A program made the translations under genes and the position numbers. Below are positions 16,990 through 23,299 of a stretch of 38,184 nucleotides of DNA, piece after piece. The notes beneath the pieces are model-generated. The model was not told where the DNA came from. It saw nothing but the letters and a program-made list of their open reading frames with translations, and searched no databases. Position 1 is the stretch's first letter; each line of letters begins with the position of its first letter. The stretch is taken from contig CAZPVS010000009.1 of NCBI GenBank assembly GCA_964590315.1, positions 1 through 38,184 of the forward strand, in the 5' to 3' direction. The stretch is from JALRHH01 sp964590315. Lineage in GTDB: Bacteria; Patescibacteriota; Saccharimonadia; Saccharimonadales; JALRHH01.

Positions 16990-17069
16990 AGGGTGCCGAC
17001 TGGTTGTTGTTGGCAGATCTCAGGCTCGTTCACAACCCGACCTGGCTGCCACAGTCGACACGCTTGATG
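16985..17069 (-). ncRNA. Linker-bounded hairpin unit
   Basis: CATCAAG (16985-16991) and CTTGATG (17063-17069) are complementary. Adjacent 10-base arms (16993-17002 and 17052-17061) pair with one wobble that is G-U only in the minus-strand RNA. Inside, TGGCAG/CTGCCA continues the helix to a CAGG...CCTG tip. No tRNA signature. Confidence 0.4.
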
Positions 17070-17077
17070 GTTGATGC

Positions 17078-17145
17078 TGGTTGAGGTGGGACGTGAGGAA
17101 TCGAACCCCTTTATGCCGGCCGGCACACCAGTTCTCCCCACCTCA
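17078..17145 (-). ncRNA. Mini tRNA-like element with canonical T loop and ACCA end
   Basis: Minus strand: TGAGGTG (17139-17145) pairs with CACCTCA (17082-17088), followed by ACCA. A T arm (GGGG-TTCGATT-CCTC, within 17094-17110) is canonical in the loop. Between acceptor and T arm is only about 25 bases with one 6-bp hairpin capped by GGCC, so there is no room for both D and anticodon arms. An alternative acceptor uses 17087-17093 with 17134-17140. This matches the nested element at 16928-16980 in plan. Confidence 0.4.
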
Positions 17146-17150
17146 GCAGC

Positions 17151-17245
17151 CATCAAGGCGGCGCCCTATCGAGGTAGCCTATGCGTTTTCGCAGCCGGAC
17201 CTGATGTTGCGGTTCCCGGCACTTGGTAGGTGCGCCCTCTTGATG
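17151..17245 (-). ncRNA. Linker-bounded structured unit
   Basis: Bounded by CATCAAG (17151-17157) and CTTGATG (17239-17245). Inner GGCGC/GCGCC arms, a TGCG-AAAA-CGCA hairpin and a GCCGG...CCGGC hairpin are visible on the minus strand. No tRNA signature. The weakest of the repeated units. Confidence 0.3.
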
Positions 17246-17260
17246 GTCCCCGTCTTTCCG

Positions 17261-17348
17261 GGGTGTCAGAGCCAGCTTGTGGCGCTGTACTCATGCCACA
17301 GATGGCGGCAGGGAGTGCGCCTACCGACTCAACCACTCAGCTACACCC
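17261..17348 (-). ncRNA. Possible degenerate class II tRNA-like element
   Basis: Minus strand begins GGGTGTAGCTGAGTGGTTGA, very like a tRNA 5' half, and its first six bases pair with ACACCC at the other end (88 bases, class II length). A GTAGG-CGCACTC-CCTGC arm has a 7-base loop, but position 33 is G instead of T, and no canonical T loop is present. It is followed by a CCCCG...CGGGG hairpin. Could be a decayed or unusual tRNA. Confidence 0.35.
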
Positions 17349-17426
17349 GTTGTGAAGAGATGCTGGGCGCTGCCTTGACGGCAGATCGGCCAATCGCTGA
17401 GAGGTGCCTTCGATGCACTGTACCGC

Positions 17427-17541
17427 CATCAAGTCTTCGCGCGCTGACCGTGGATGCCACTGGTCACCTTGCCGCGCACAGGCATCGCCCGTGCCTATTG
17501 CGTCTGCAGCCGCAGGCTCGGCGGCGCGCGAAGGCTTGATG
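17427..17541 (-). ncRNA. Linker-bounded cloverleaf-like unit
   Basis: CATCAAG (17427-17433) and CTTGATG (17535-17541) flank a perfect 10-bp stem (17435-17444 with 17524-17533). Inside are three hairpins on the minus strand: GCCG...CGGC, AGGCA-CGGGCGA-TGCCT with a 7-base loop, and TGACC...GGTCA. The outline is tRNA-like but lacks a T-type loop and T33. One unpaired base (C opposite A in the minus RNA) separates linker and stem, at the same position as in the units at 17636 and 17995. Confidence 0.4.
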
Positions 17542-17542
17542 G

Positions 17543-17558
17543 GCCTGCTACTGCAGGC
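17543..17558 (-). other. Hairpin abutting the tRNA-Gln CCA end
   Basis: GCCTGC-AGTA-GCAGGC forms a perfect 6-bp hairpin beginning at the base after the encoded CCA of tRNA-Gln. It may guide 3' processing. Confidence 0.6.
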
Positions 17559-17634
17559 TGGCAAGGGCGGTAGGACTCGAACCTACGACACCATGGATCA
17601 AAACCATGTGCTCTACCAACTGAGCTACACCCCA
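17559..17634 (-). tRNA. tRNA-Gln (anticodon TTG)
   Basis: 76 bases including encoded CCA. D arm GCTC-AGTTGGTA-GAGC, anticodon arm ATGG with loop TTTTGAT giving anticodon TTG (reads CAA), T arm GTAGG-TTCGAGT-CCTAC, discriminator G. The acceptor TGGGGTG/CGCCCTT has a T-T pair at 1-72 and G-T at 2-71; a weak first pair is tolerated or favoured in tRNA-Gln. It is the only fully canonical tRNA seen in the window and sits directly between a CTTGATG linker and a hairpin. Confidence 0.93.
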
Positions 17635-17635
17635 C

Positions 17636-17721
17636 CATCAAGTGTGATGACTGCCGAAGAGATGCGGGCGGCTTTTAGGCTTACACACCCGCAAGACACA
17701 TTGCAGTCACCACGCTTGATG
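17636..17721 (-). ncRNA. Linker-bounded long hairpin upstream of tRNA-Gln
   Basis: CATCAAG (17636-17642) and CTTGATG (17715-17721) flank an 11-bp stem (17644-17654 with 17703-17713) whose single variable pair is G-U only in the minus-strand RNA. Inside, TGCGGG pairs with CCCGCA. It ends one base before the tRNA-Gln 5' end. Confidence 0.45.
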
Positions 17722-17891
17722 GCCCTGCCGAAGCAGGTCACCAAGGAGAGTTTTTCAATCCTCTCTGCCCCAGAACCTTGGGCCTTACCGGCGTGCCTGG
17801 CATGAATCGCGGTTCGTAGGTTACTCGGTCCTGTCCGACGAATCGGCACTGTCCTTTCGCGTCTCCGCTATCTTGCGCTGCACTCTTTGAT

Positions 17892-17960
17892 ACGCCAGGC
17901 CGGAATCAAACCGACTCCGCACCGCTTGAACGGCGCCGTGCTTCAACACACTCCAGGCGC
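17892..17960 (-). ncRNA. Degenerate tRNA-like cloverleaf
   Basis: Minus strand: GCGCCTG pairs with CTGGCGT (6 of 7), then a D-like hairpin GTGT...GCAC, a GCGCC-GTTCAAGC-GGTGC arm with an 8-base loop, and a T arm GTCGG-TTTGATT-CCGGC. No encoded CCA, no GG in the D-like loop, and the anticodon loop is one base too long, so a working tRNA is doubtful. It lies inside a 270-base structured stretch (17722-17994) that also has a 9-bp hairpin at 17963-17989 and two TTCG-capped hairpins. Confidence 0.4.
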
Positions 17961-17994
17961 GGCCGTGCGCGCTTTCAAGACGCACACGGTTGAT

Positions 17995-18091
17995 CATCAA
18001 GTGTGTTGGCCGGCTCAGATCACCGTGCATGTGATGACATGCATAGCACCAACCAACACGCTTGATGACCCCGCATCAACGGGTCATCAAG
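17995..18091 (-). ncRNA. Paired linker hairpins
   Basis: Two adjacent elements. At 18061-18091 CTTGATGACCC pairs perfectly with GGGTCATCAAG (11 bp, 9-base loop). At 17995-18067 CATCAAG and CTTGATG flank a GTGTTGG/CCAACAC stem with an inner TGCATGT/ACATGCA hairpin. They share the CTTGATG at 18061-18067, so the two folds are mutually exclusive at that heptamer. Confidence 0.45.
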
Positions 18092-18420
18092 TGGAGTCCC
18101 GAGATTCCTGCAAATGCCTTTAAGCGACCACAGTTTACGCACGACGCCTGCTTCAAAGTTCAAGGGAGCAAACGCCTAGCCATCTCGGGTGTGTACCGCC
18201 TCTCCATACTGCGGCTCGGAGGGACATGGGGCTTTCGCCTTACGTCCAGGTCGCACCCTTTTGTTCACCAAGAAGCCCTCATTGAAGGCGCCTTGGTGAA
18301 GGCCCGTTACGCGGGCCAGACGGTTGCTTCAGCGCGTTCCAGATGCAACGGTCTGGTCAGGAGTTGGGGCTTTCGCCCCTGGCACACGCCACACCAGAAG
18401 TACAGCATGGACCAAAGTAT
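18092..18420 (-). ncRNA. Structured 5' leader domain of the RNA locus
   Basis: Minus-strand helices: CCCGAGAT/ATCTCGGG (18182-18189 with 18098-18105, perfect), TTCACCAAG/CTTGGTGAA (9 bp, 18264-18300), a 12-bp helix with one mismatch (18316-18356), and two copies of a hairpin capped by GAAA from the 13-base direct repeat at 18227-18239 and 18365-18377. The density of helices and GNRA caps suggests a folded RNA domain instead of mere spacer. Confidence 0.45.
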
Positions 18421-18573
18421 AAACATCTTTTTCCTACGCCAACAACTTTTTTGACGACTGTTGCGTGGCGGCAACACCAAGTATCGGGCAGTCGCAAAAA
18501 GATCCCGCGCCAACTCCGGCGCCGAGACGCCCGGCCGCCTCATCCTGATCTTGATCTGGTTGCCAGCTTTCAC
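18307..18573 (-). CDS. Doubtful small ORF overlapping the RNA-locus promoter
   Basis: 88 codons from a GTG preceded by GGGAGGAG at good distance. The first 30 residues (KAGNQIKIRMRRPGVSAPEL) have GC-rich third positions and look like a helix-turn-helix start, but codon use changes after about residue 32 and the rest runs through the promoter and first part of the structured RNA. Most likely a truncated regulator remnant, or chance. Confidence 0.25.
   Translation of the reverse strand: MKAGNQIKIRMRRPGVSAPELARDLFATARYLVLPPRNSRQKSCWRRKKMFILWSMLYFWCGVCQGRKPQLLTRPLHLERAEATVWPA
18416..18445 (-). promoter_or_regulatory. Promoter of the tRNA/structured-RNA locus
   Basis: Minus strand: TTGTTG (18440-18445), 18 bp, TATACT (18416-18421). 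Alternatively TTGGCG (18437-18442), 17 bp, TACTTT. A copy of the A/T-core motif (CAAAAAAGTTG, 18443-18453) overlaps the -35. Confidence 0.55.
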
Positions 18574-18624
18574 TTCGACTCCTCCCTGTCGAGGTGTTGC
18601 TAGAGTGCCACAGTGAAGTACTGG

Positions 18625-18652
18625 TTGGTAAGGCAACAGAAAGATCTATAGA
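18625..18652 (+). promoter_or_regulatory. Rightward promoter for the replication block
   Basis: TTGGTA (18625-18630), 16 bp, TATAGA (18647-18652), followed by an 80-base leader to the GTG at 18742. The stretch 18574-18741 otherwise holds no gene that I can support. Confidence 0.45.
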
Positions 18653-18741
18653 ATCCGCTGTGCCGCTTTGTAAATTTGAGCACCGTCACTGGTGTTTGAC
18701 TGGCCAATTTCGGCAGTGTCCAACCATGCAGGAGTAGAACA

Positions 18742-19110
18742 GTGAATCCACAGTCGCAACTCAATGGACCCCACCATGATGGTGATGTCCGCTTCCGGGC
18801 CAGGGCCACCGACCCCATATCCAGCATCCACGCCGCAGAGGGTGCGGCCCTGTTCGCCGGACCACACAAGGACCGGATTGTCAATGCGCTGACCGCGCTC
18901 AAGAATGCGACCGCTCACGAGATCGCGCATGCCACCGGCCTGACTGTCGTGCAGGTTGACCGTCGCCTCCCGGAGCTCAAGCGCTACGGCGTGGCCCGGG
19001 TGCTGGAGCTGGCCGGCGATGACGTCATGCGGGGCGGGTTCCGTGTGTGGGTACTGGAAAAAACCTTGGCCGAAGAGCAACAGAAGGTTGCGGCAGCAAC
19101 AAAAGATTGA
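18742..19110 (+). CDS. Winged-helix DNA-binding protein
   Basis: 122 residues from a GTG with AGGAG 8 bases upstream. A helix-turn-helix is clear at about 46-85 (ALTALKNATAHEIAHATGLT then VQVDRRLPELKRYGVARV), a MarR-like wing architecture. The C-terminus is an acidic/basic helix. First gene of the rightward replication block and 2 bases before the next start, so it may be an origin-binding or regulatory protein. Which of these is unknown. Confidence 0.82.
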   Translation: MNPQSQLNGPHHDGDVRFRARATDPISSIHAAEGAALFAGPHKDRIVNALTALKNATAHEIAHATGLTVVQVDRRLPELKRYGVARVLELAGDDVMRGGFRVWVLEKTLAEEQQKVAAATKD

Positions 19111-19112
19111 CC

Positions 19113-19700
19113 ATGAGCAGCACAGAAGAGAAGGGCCCAGGCGAGATCGCCGTTGTCGCCTACATGCACCCCACCCACAACGGCTGCGTCACCGTCGACC
19201 CGACCGCATACCAGGAGCCGCGCAAGCTGGTCCTGCTCAACGACGTGATCGACAAGATCGAGTACCTCGAGGCCGGACTCGGTGAGTGGCGCACCTATGC
19301 CGTCGACGCCGGGCGCCAGCTCGCGGCCGCGCGCAAAGAGATCGAGCGTCTGAAGGCTGCAGCCAAGCCGGCTGCTGATCCTGGTGTGCCGCCCGGGTTC
19401 GCGTCGTTCTGGGAAGAGTGGCCATCCGGCCCGCGCAAGGTCAACAAGAAGGCCTGCCTGACGCGCTGGAACGCGGCAAAGCTGGAGCCGTTGGCCGAGC
19501 AGATCATCAACCACGTACAGGTCAGCAAGATCGGCCGCGACTGGTCCAAGGATGGCGGGGCCTTCATCCCTGCGCCGCTGGTCTACCTGAACCAGGAGCG
19601 CTACCTCGCGCCGCCGTCGGCGCCAGTCAACCAGGTAGGCAGCCTGGCTCGCATGAACTACAAACCCACCGGCATCGACGAGCATGGCCACTTCAATTGA
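19113..19700 (+). CDS. Phage replication-associated protein
   Basis: 195 residues from the ATG at 19113. After a helical N-terminal half, residues about 95-170 carry FASFWEEWPSGPRKVNKKAC, a Trp/Leu-rich helix and DWSKDGGAFIPAPLVYLNQ, a block I recognise from phage replication proteins encoded next to DnaC-like loaders (primosomal or O/DnaT-like). It overlaps the loader gene by 17 bases. Inferred role: origin recognition or primosome assembly. Confidence 0.8.
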   Translation: MSSTEEKGPGEIAVVAYMHPTHNGCVTVDPTAYQEPRKLVLLNDVIDKIEYLEAGLGEWRTYAVDAGRQLAAARKEIERLKAAAKPAADPGVPPGFASFWEEWPSGPRKVNKKACLTRWNAAKLEPLAEQIINHVQVSKIGRDWSKDGGAFIPAPLVYLNQERYLAPPSAPVNQVGSLARMNYKPTGIDEHGHFN

Positions 19701-20496
19701 TCGGCTTCTGGCCAGCATGGTCGAGCCCCTCGGCGAGAAGACCATCACCTGCGACAAACACGGCAACTACGTGTCAACCGGGCGCCGCTTCACCACGGGT
19801 CGGCGCATGAAGATCTGGACGTCGTGCCCCGGGTGCAAGGAGGACGAGCGCGCTGAAGGCGATCGCAAAGATGCCGAGGCCAAGGCCGCCCGGCAGCGCG
19901 AGTACCTCGAGCGCCTACTGAATCAGACCGCCATTCCGCAGCTGTTCCTTGATCGGGACTTTGACAACTGGCGCGTCACCAACGACGGCCAGCTGCACGC
20001 CGTCAAGGTGGCCATGGAGTACGTGAAGAGCTTCGACAGCCACCACGCCACCGGCTCGAGCCTGGTCTTCTCTGGCGCCGCTGGCACTGGCAAGAGCCAT
20101 CTGGCGGCCGCCATTCTCAAGGGCATCCTGCCGCGCCACGTCGGCGTCTACATGACGTTCATGGGCATGATCCGACTGATCCGCGAGACCTGGCGCCCCG
20201 ACTCGAAGCGCACCGAGTCACAAGTGATTGCTGAGCTGGGCACGCTGCCGCTACTGGTGCTCGACGAGATCGGCGTGCAGTACGGCACCGAGTCTGAGCA
20301 CACCCTGTTATTCGAGGTGATGGACCGGCGCTACCGCGACCAAAAGCCCAGCATCTTGCTCACCAATCAGGATAAGGACGGCTTCAAGCGATTCATTGGC
20401 GACCGGGTCTATGACCGCATGACGGAGACGGCGCGCTGGGTCACATTCGACTGGGCCAGCTACCGAACACAGGCCAGGAAGGACCACGCGAAATGA
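19684..20496 (+). CDS. dnaC: DnaC-like AAA+ helicase loader
   Basis: 270 residues. A short zinc-binding region near the N-terminus (C23, H26, C48, C51) precedes the AAA+ domain: Walker A GAAGTGKSH (131-139), Walker B LLVLDEIG (190-197), sensor region SILLTNQ. YDRMTETARWVTFDWASYR closes the domain, as in DnaC/IstB-like loaders. It should load the host replicative helicase at the phage origin, using ATP. No helicase gene is in the window. ATGA overlap with the next gene. Confidence 0.93.
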   Translation: MATSIDRLLASMVEPLGEKTITCDKHGNYVSTGRRFTTGRRMKIWTSCPGCKEDERAEGDRKDAEAKAARQREYLERLLNQTAIPQLFLDRDFDNWRVTNDGQLHAVKVAMEYVKSFDSHHATGSSLVFSGAAGTGKSHLAAAILKGILPRHVGVYMTFMGMIRLIRETWRPDSKRTESQVIAELGTLPLLVLDEIGVQYGTESEHTLLFEVMDRRYRDQKPSILLTNQDKDGFKRFIGDRVYDRMTETARWVTFDWASYRTQARKDHAK

Positions 20497-20852
20497 TCGA
20501 CGGCATCTCGAGTCACGAGGCTCACGACATTCTCGATGGCGTGCGCGCCGGCATCAATGTGAGAGAAGAGATAATCAACGCGGCACTCCTGGCAACAGGA
20601 GATCTGGCCACCCAGAAATCCAAATTCCCAGACATTCAACCAATGAAGACACTGCTCCACATCCAAGAGCCGCGGTGCGCCGGCCGAGAAGCCAAGGCCA
20701 CCCCCATCATCTGCCCGCAGCGAGACAGCTGCGCCCGCCATCGTCAGATGGACACCGACCGCAAGCTGGGCATCGAATCGTTGCAGCAGATCAAGGTCTA
20801 CACGCTGCCCTATGTGCGCGGCCAGGACTGCCACTTCTTCGTGCAAGCATGA
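20493..20852 (+). CDS. Cysteine-containing phage protein, hypothetical
   Basis: 119 residues. The N-terminal half has a helical EAHDILDGVRAGINVREEII. The C-terminal half has ICPQRDSCARHRQ and YVRGQDCHFF, a cysteine/histidine set that could bind zinc. Overlaps both neighbours by 4 bases. Function unknown; position suggests replication or early metabolism. Confidence 0.82.
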   Translation: MIDGISSHEAHDILDGVRAGINVREEIINAALLATGDLATQKSKFPDIQPMKTLLHIQEPRCAGREAKATPIICPQRDSCARHRQMDTDRKLGIESLQQIKVYTLPYVRGQDCHFFVQA

Positions 20853-21166
20853 CGAACATCGACTGGTCACGGCTCGGCAATGGCGCGCCGGCCGCATACC
20901 AGACTCTCCACGAGAGCCTGGTCTCGCACTACGCGCGCATGGCTCAGACTGACCCTGACCAGGCCCGACACGCCATTCGCCAGCACCTGAGTGGCGAGTC
21001 GTCGCCAGGCATGGTGAAGGGCTTCGTGTTGTTTCCGACCCTGGGCAAGGACGTCAAGGCGCGACTGGATGAGCTTGGTATCACGCCGGAGCCACCCGGC
21101 CAGCAGCCGTGGTTCATGGATCAACCAGACCGAGAGGGCTGGCGCTTGAAGCCGGCGGAGCAATGA
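20849..21166 (+). CDS. Hypothetical phage protein
   Basis: 105 residues, MTNIDWSRLGNGAPAAYQ..., helical N-terminus and a Pro-rich tail (PEPPGQQPWFMDQPDREGW). No motif recognised. Start and stop both overlap neighbours by 4 bases. Confidence 0.78.
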   Translation: MTNIDWSRLGNGAPAAYQTLHESLVSHYARMAQTDPDQARHAIRQHLSGESSPGMVKGFVLFPTLGKDVKARLDELGITPEPPGQQPWFMDQPDREGWRLKPAEQ

Positions 21167-21636
21167 GCACGATCACCTGCATCAAGTCGCCCACCGGCGG
21201 CCTCATCCCGTTTGCTGACGAGGATAGAGACAAGCTGGCCAAGATCAAGACCGGCTCGCCGGTGAAGGTCGAGGTCACGCAGATGCGCAACCCTCTCTTC
21301 CATAAAAAATTCTTTTCTCTGGTCAAGTTTTTGTTCGACATCTGGTCGGAGGGTGTGCCGCGCAAAAGGTACAAAGGCGAGGAAGTGCAGCCCAGCATCG
21401 AGCGCTTTCGCAAGGATCTGACCATCCTGGCGGGCTACTACACCGCGCACTACAACATCCGCGGCGAGGTTCGCCTGGAGGCTGAGTCGATCAGCTTCGC
21501 AAAGATGTCCGAAGAGGATTTCCAGAAGCTGTACTCAAAGATCATCGACGTCGCGCTGGAGAAGGTTCTCAACCGTCCAGACCTCACGTCAGACCGCGTG
21601 AAGTACCTGGTCGACCAGCTCCTGCGATACGACTGA
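21163..21636 (+). CDS. DUF1367 family protein
   Basis: 157 residues from the ATG at 21163. The N-terminus fits DUF1367: IKSPTGGLIPFADEDRDKL, then VEVTQMRNPLFHKKFFSLVK. A helical C-terminal half follows. Common in phage replication/recombination regions near NinB-like genes, with no established biochemical role. Confidence 0.85.
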   Translation: MSTITCIKSPTGGLIPFADEDRDKLAKIKTGSPVKVEVTQMRNPLFHKKFFSLVKFLFDIWSEGVPRKRYKGEEVQPSIERFRKDLTILAGYYTAHYNIRGEVRLEAESISFAKMSEEDFQKLYSKIIDVALEKVLNRPDLTSDRVKYLVDQLLRYD

Positions 21637-21664
21637 TCTCAGGACAAACTTTCTGTCCTTTGCG

Positions 21665-21694
21665 CAACACTTTGTGTTGTTCGGTGTGTAGAAT
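21665..21694 (+). promoter_or_regulatory. Promoter with perfect 15-bp palindrome before the HU gene
   Basis: CAACAC-TTT-GTGTTG (21665-21679) is a perfect inverted repeat. TAGAAT (21689-21694) follows after 9 bases. The HU start is about 27 bases further. The palindrome is the most symmetrical relative of the shared operator. Confidence 0.55.
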
Positions 21695-21721
21695 GCCGCA
21701 CCAAAACCATGAGGCATTCAC

Positions 21722-22000
21722 ATGCTGAAACACGAGCTCATCAAAGAGGTCTCCACCGACACCGGCGTCCCCCAGCAGACCGTCCGGCACGTCCTCGAAT
21801 CCGTTCTCTCCACCGTCACTGCGGCGCTGCGCAAGGGTCGACCCGTCCACTTGTTTGGCCTGGGCAAGCTGTTTGTCTCGCAGCGCGGACCCAAGCGCGC
21901 CAGGAATATTTGGACTGGCGAGGACGTCACCGTGCCGCCTCGCAACGTTGCTGTGTTTCGCCCCAGCGTCGCGGTCGATCAGGCCGCCAAGGGCGAATGA
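21722..22000 (+). CDS. HU/IHF-family DNA-bending protein
   Basis: 92 residues: MLKHELIKEVSTDTGVPQQT, VHLFGLGKLFVSQRG and NVAVFRPSVAVDQA fit the HU fold, with the DNA-inserting arm represented by RGPKRARNIWTGEDVTVP. The usual RNP at the arm tip is replaced, so DNA affinity may differ. Expected to bend DNA during packaging, replication or recombination. It has its own promoter just upstream and overlaps the next gene by 4 bases. Confidence 0.93.
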   Translation: MLKHELIKEVSTDTGVPQQTVRHVLESVLSTVTAALRKGRPVHLFGLGKLFVSQRGPKRARNIWTGEDVTVPPRNVAVFRPSVAVDQAAKGE

Positions 22001-22353
22001 CGGTGCGCCGCGTGGCCTCGAAGTACGGGGCCAAGAAGACCCAGATCGACGGCATCACCTTTGCCAGTCTGGCCGAAGCCCGCAGGTACAGCGAGCTCAA
22101 GCTGCTGGAGCGCGCCGGCCACATCACGAGCTTGGAGCTGCAGCCGAAGTTCGAGTTGGCCCCGTCGGTGAAGTACACCGGAGCTGCCCGCGCCAAGCCC
22201 GCACTTCGTTACCAGGCCGACTTCAAATTTGTGGACCACCTCGGCAACACCATCGTCGAGGATGTAAAGGGATTCAAGACCAAGGAGTACCAGATCAAGA
22301 AGCACTTGATGCTGGCCTTGCTTGGTATTGAAGTCACCGAGGTTCGCCGGTGA
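21997..22353 (+). CDS. DUF1064 PD-(D/E)XK-like phage endonuclease
   Basis: 118 residues. SKYGAKKTQIDGITFASLAEARRY opens the protein (a DUF1064 signature), and YQADFKFVD with VEDVKGFKTKEY gives the D...ExK-type core of restriction-endonuclease-fold proteins. Members are proposed to act on branched DNA or as packaging-related nucleases. Overlaps both neighbours by 4 bases. Confidence 0.88.
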   Translation: MTVRRVASKYGAKKTQIDGITFASLAEARRYSELKLLERAGHITSLELQPKFELAPSVKYTGAARAKPALRYQADFKFVDHLGNTIVEDVKGFKTKEYQIKKHLMLALLGIEVTEVRR

Positions 22354-22859
22354 ACGACGATCGCCCATCCAGGCTCGAGCGCCTGGCCACCGCGGTGGCC
22401 ACGTCAAACCTCACCTTTGACCTCGAGCGTCGCACGCCGGTGGATCACGTCATCGCCCTGGGCATGGCGTCGCGCAACTCCTCGGTGACGAGTGACATGC
22501 TGCACCTCTACCTTGTTGGCAGCCCGGAGGCCTGGCATGCAGCCAAGGCATCCGTGCTATCCGTGGTGCGAGAGCTCGACGCGAAGAGGCGCTGGGCCCT
22601 GGATGAGCGATCCATCGACAAGGTGGCCACCGACTCGCTGCTGATGCACCTCAATCCGACGTGCTCGCACTGCAAGGGTCGCGGCTACCTCGTCCAGCCC
22701 GGCACTCCATCGCTGTCGCACAAGGCCTGTCCGCACTGCAAAGGCGATGGCCGGCGCCCACTCAACAAGAAGCTGCGCACCCAGATCGCAACCACGCTGT
22801 CTCTGCTCGAGCGAATTGACTCGTTCACCGAGGCAGCGGTTTCAAGGATTCTCAGATGA
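22350..22859 (+). CDS. Zinc-finger phage protein, possible Q-like antiterminator
   Basis: 169 residues. Two CxxCxGxG motifs, CSHCKGRGY near 110 and CPHCKGDGR near 130, form a DnaJ-type zinc finger. The rest is helical. This arrangement, and its place at the end of the early rightward genes, recalls phage Q-type antitermination proteins; that reading is inference. Starts at an ATGA-type overlap. Confidence 0.8.
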   Translation: MNDDRPSRLERLATAVATSNLTFDLERRTPVDHVIALGMASRNSSVTSDMLHLYLVGSPEAWHAAKASVLSVVRELDAKRRWALDERSIDKVATDSLLMHLNPTCSHCKGRGYLVQPGTPSLSHKACPHCKGDGRRPLNKKLRTQIATTLSLLERIDSFTEAAVSRILR

Positions 22860-23299
22860 CCACCTGCGCATGGGATGGCCTGTCGGTTGCGGCTGACACC
22901 CAGGGTAACTCCGCCGGTATGGTCGTGCGTCGAGACAAGATCTACCGTGGCAGCGGCCACGTACTCATGGGCTCTGGAGCGCACCACCATATCGTTTCGT
23001 ACTGGCGGCGCATCAAGGATATGCCGCTGGCCGACGTCCTGACCCTCGGATACCCCGACTACGACGAGGACAAGAACTACCCTGGTCTCTTGCTTGTGGA
23101 CTCCGGCAACCCGCACCTGGCCTGGCACATCGACGGCACCGTGTGGGCTCGCGCGTATGGCTTTTATGCCATCGGGTCTGGCCGCGACTTTGCCATGGCA
23201 GCAATGGCCCTGGGCAAATCCGCCAAGGAGGCGGTGGAGCTGGCCGCCAGGTTCGATGTCAACACCGGCGGAGACATCGACTGGGTGGTGCTGAAGTGA
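22856..23299 (+). CDS. HslV/proteasome-like Ntn hydrolase
   Basis: 147 residues. MTTCAWDGLSVAADTQ resembles the start of mature HslV (TT...), so after removal of Met the Thr2 would be the N-terminal nucleophile. FYAIGSGRDFAMAAMALGKS and KEAVELAARFDVNTGGDIDW match the conserved second half of proteasome beta-type subunits. No HslU-like ATPase is nearby. The protein could degrade host factors, process phage proteins or be a non-proteolytic relative; the family call rests on these motifs. Confidence 0.82.
   Translation: MTTCAWDGLSVAADTQGNSAGMVVRRDKIYRGSGHVLMGSGAHHHIVSYWRRIKDMPLADVLTLGYPDYDEDKNYPGLLLVDSGNPHLAWHIDGTVWARAYGFYAIGSGRDFAMAAMALGKSAKEAVELAARFDVNTGGDIDWVVLK

Larger units (their letters stand above)
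16602..18450 (-). ncRNA. Structured non-coding locus around tRNA-Gln
   Basis: About 1.8 kb with a promoter at its right end, a terminator at its left end and no credible gene inside the RNA body. It holds one canonical tRNA, several tRNA-like cloverleaves and long hairpins. It is divided by complementary heptamers in strict alternation: CATCAAG at 16985, 17151, 17427, 17636, 17995, 18085 and CTTGATG at 17063, 17239, 17535, 17715, 18061 (plus-strand reading). Stems in which one strand would give C-A and the other G-U (for example 16631-16746, 16993-17061, 17644-17713) mostly favour the minus-strand RNA. Function unknown. Confidence 0.6.

Noticed and set aside
16985..18091. CRISPR array
   Set aside because: The repeats are only 7 bases, alternate in orientation and have unequal spacers with their own helices and a tRNA.
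17081..18454. Plus-strand frames of 76-152 codons within the RNA locus
   Set aside because: They cross the tRNA-Gln gene and helices, lack good starts and show no protein-like periodicity.
18646..19080. 144-codon minus-strand frame
   Set aside because: Antisense to the winged-helix gene, whose start, ribosome-binding site and domain are convincing.
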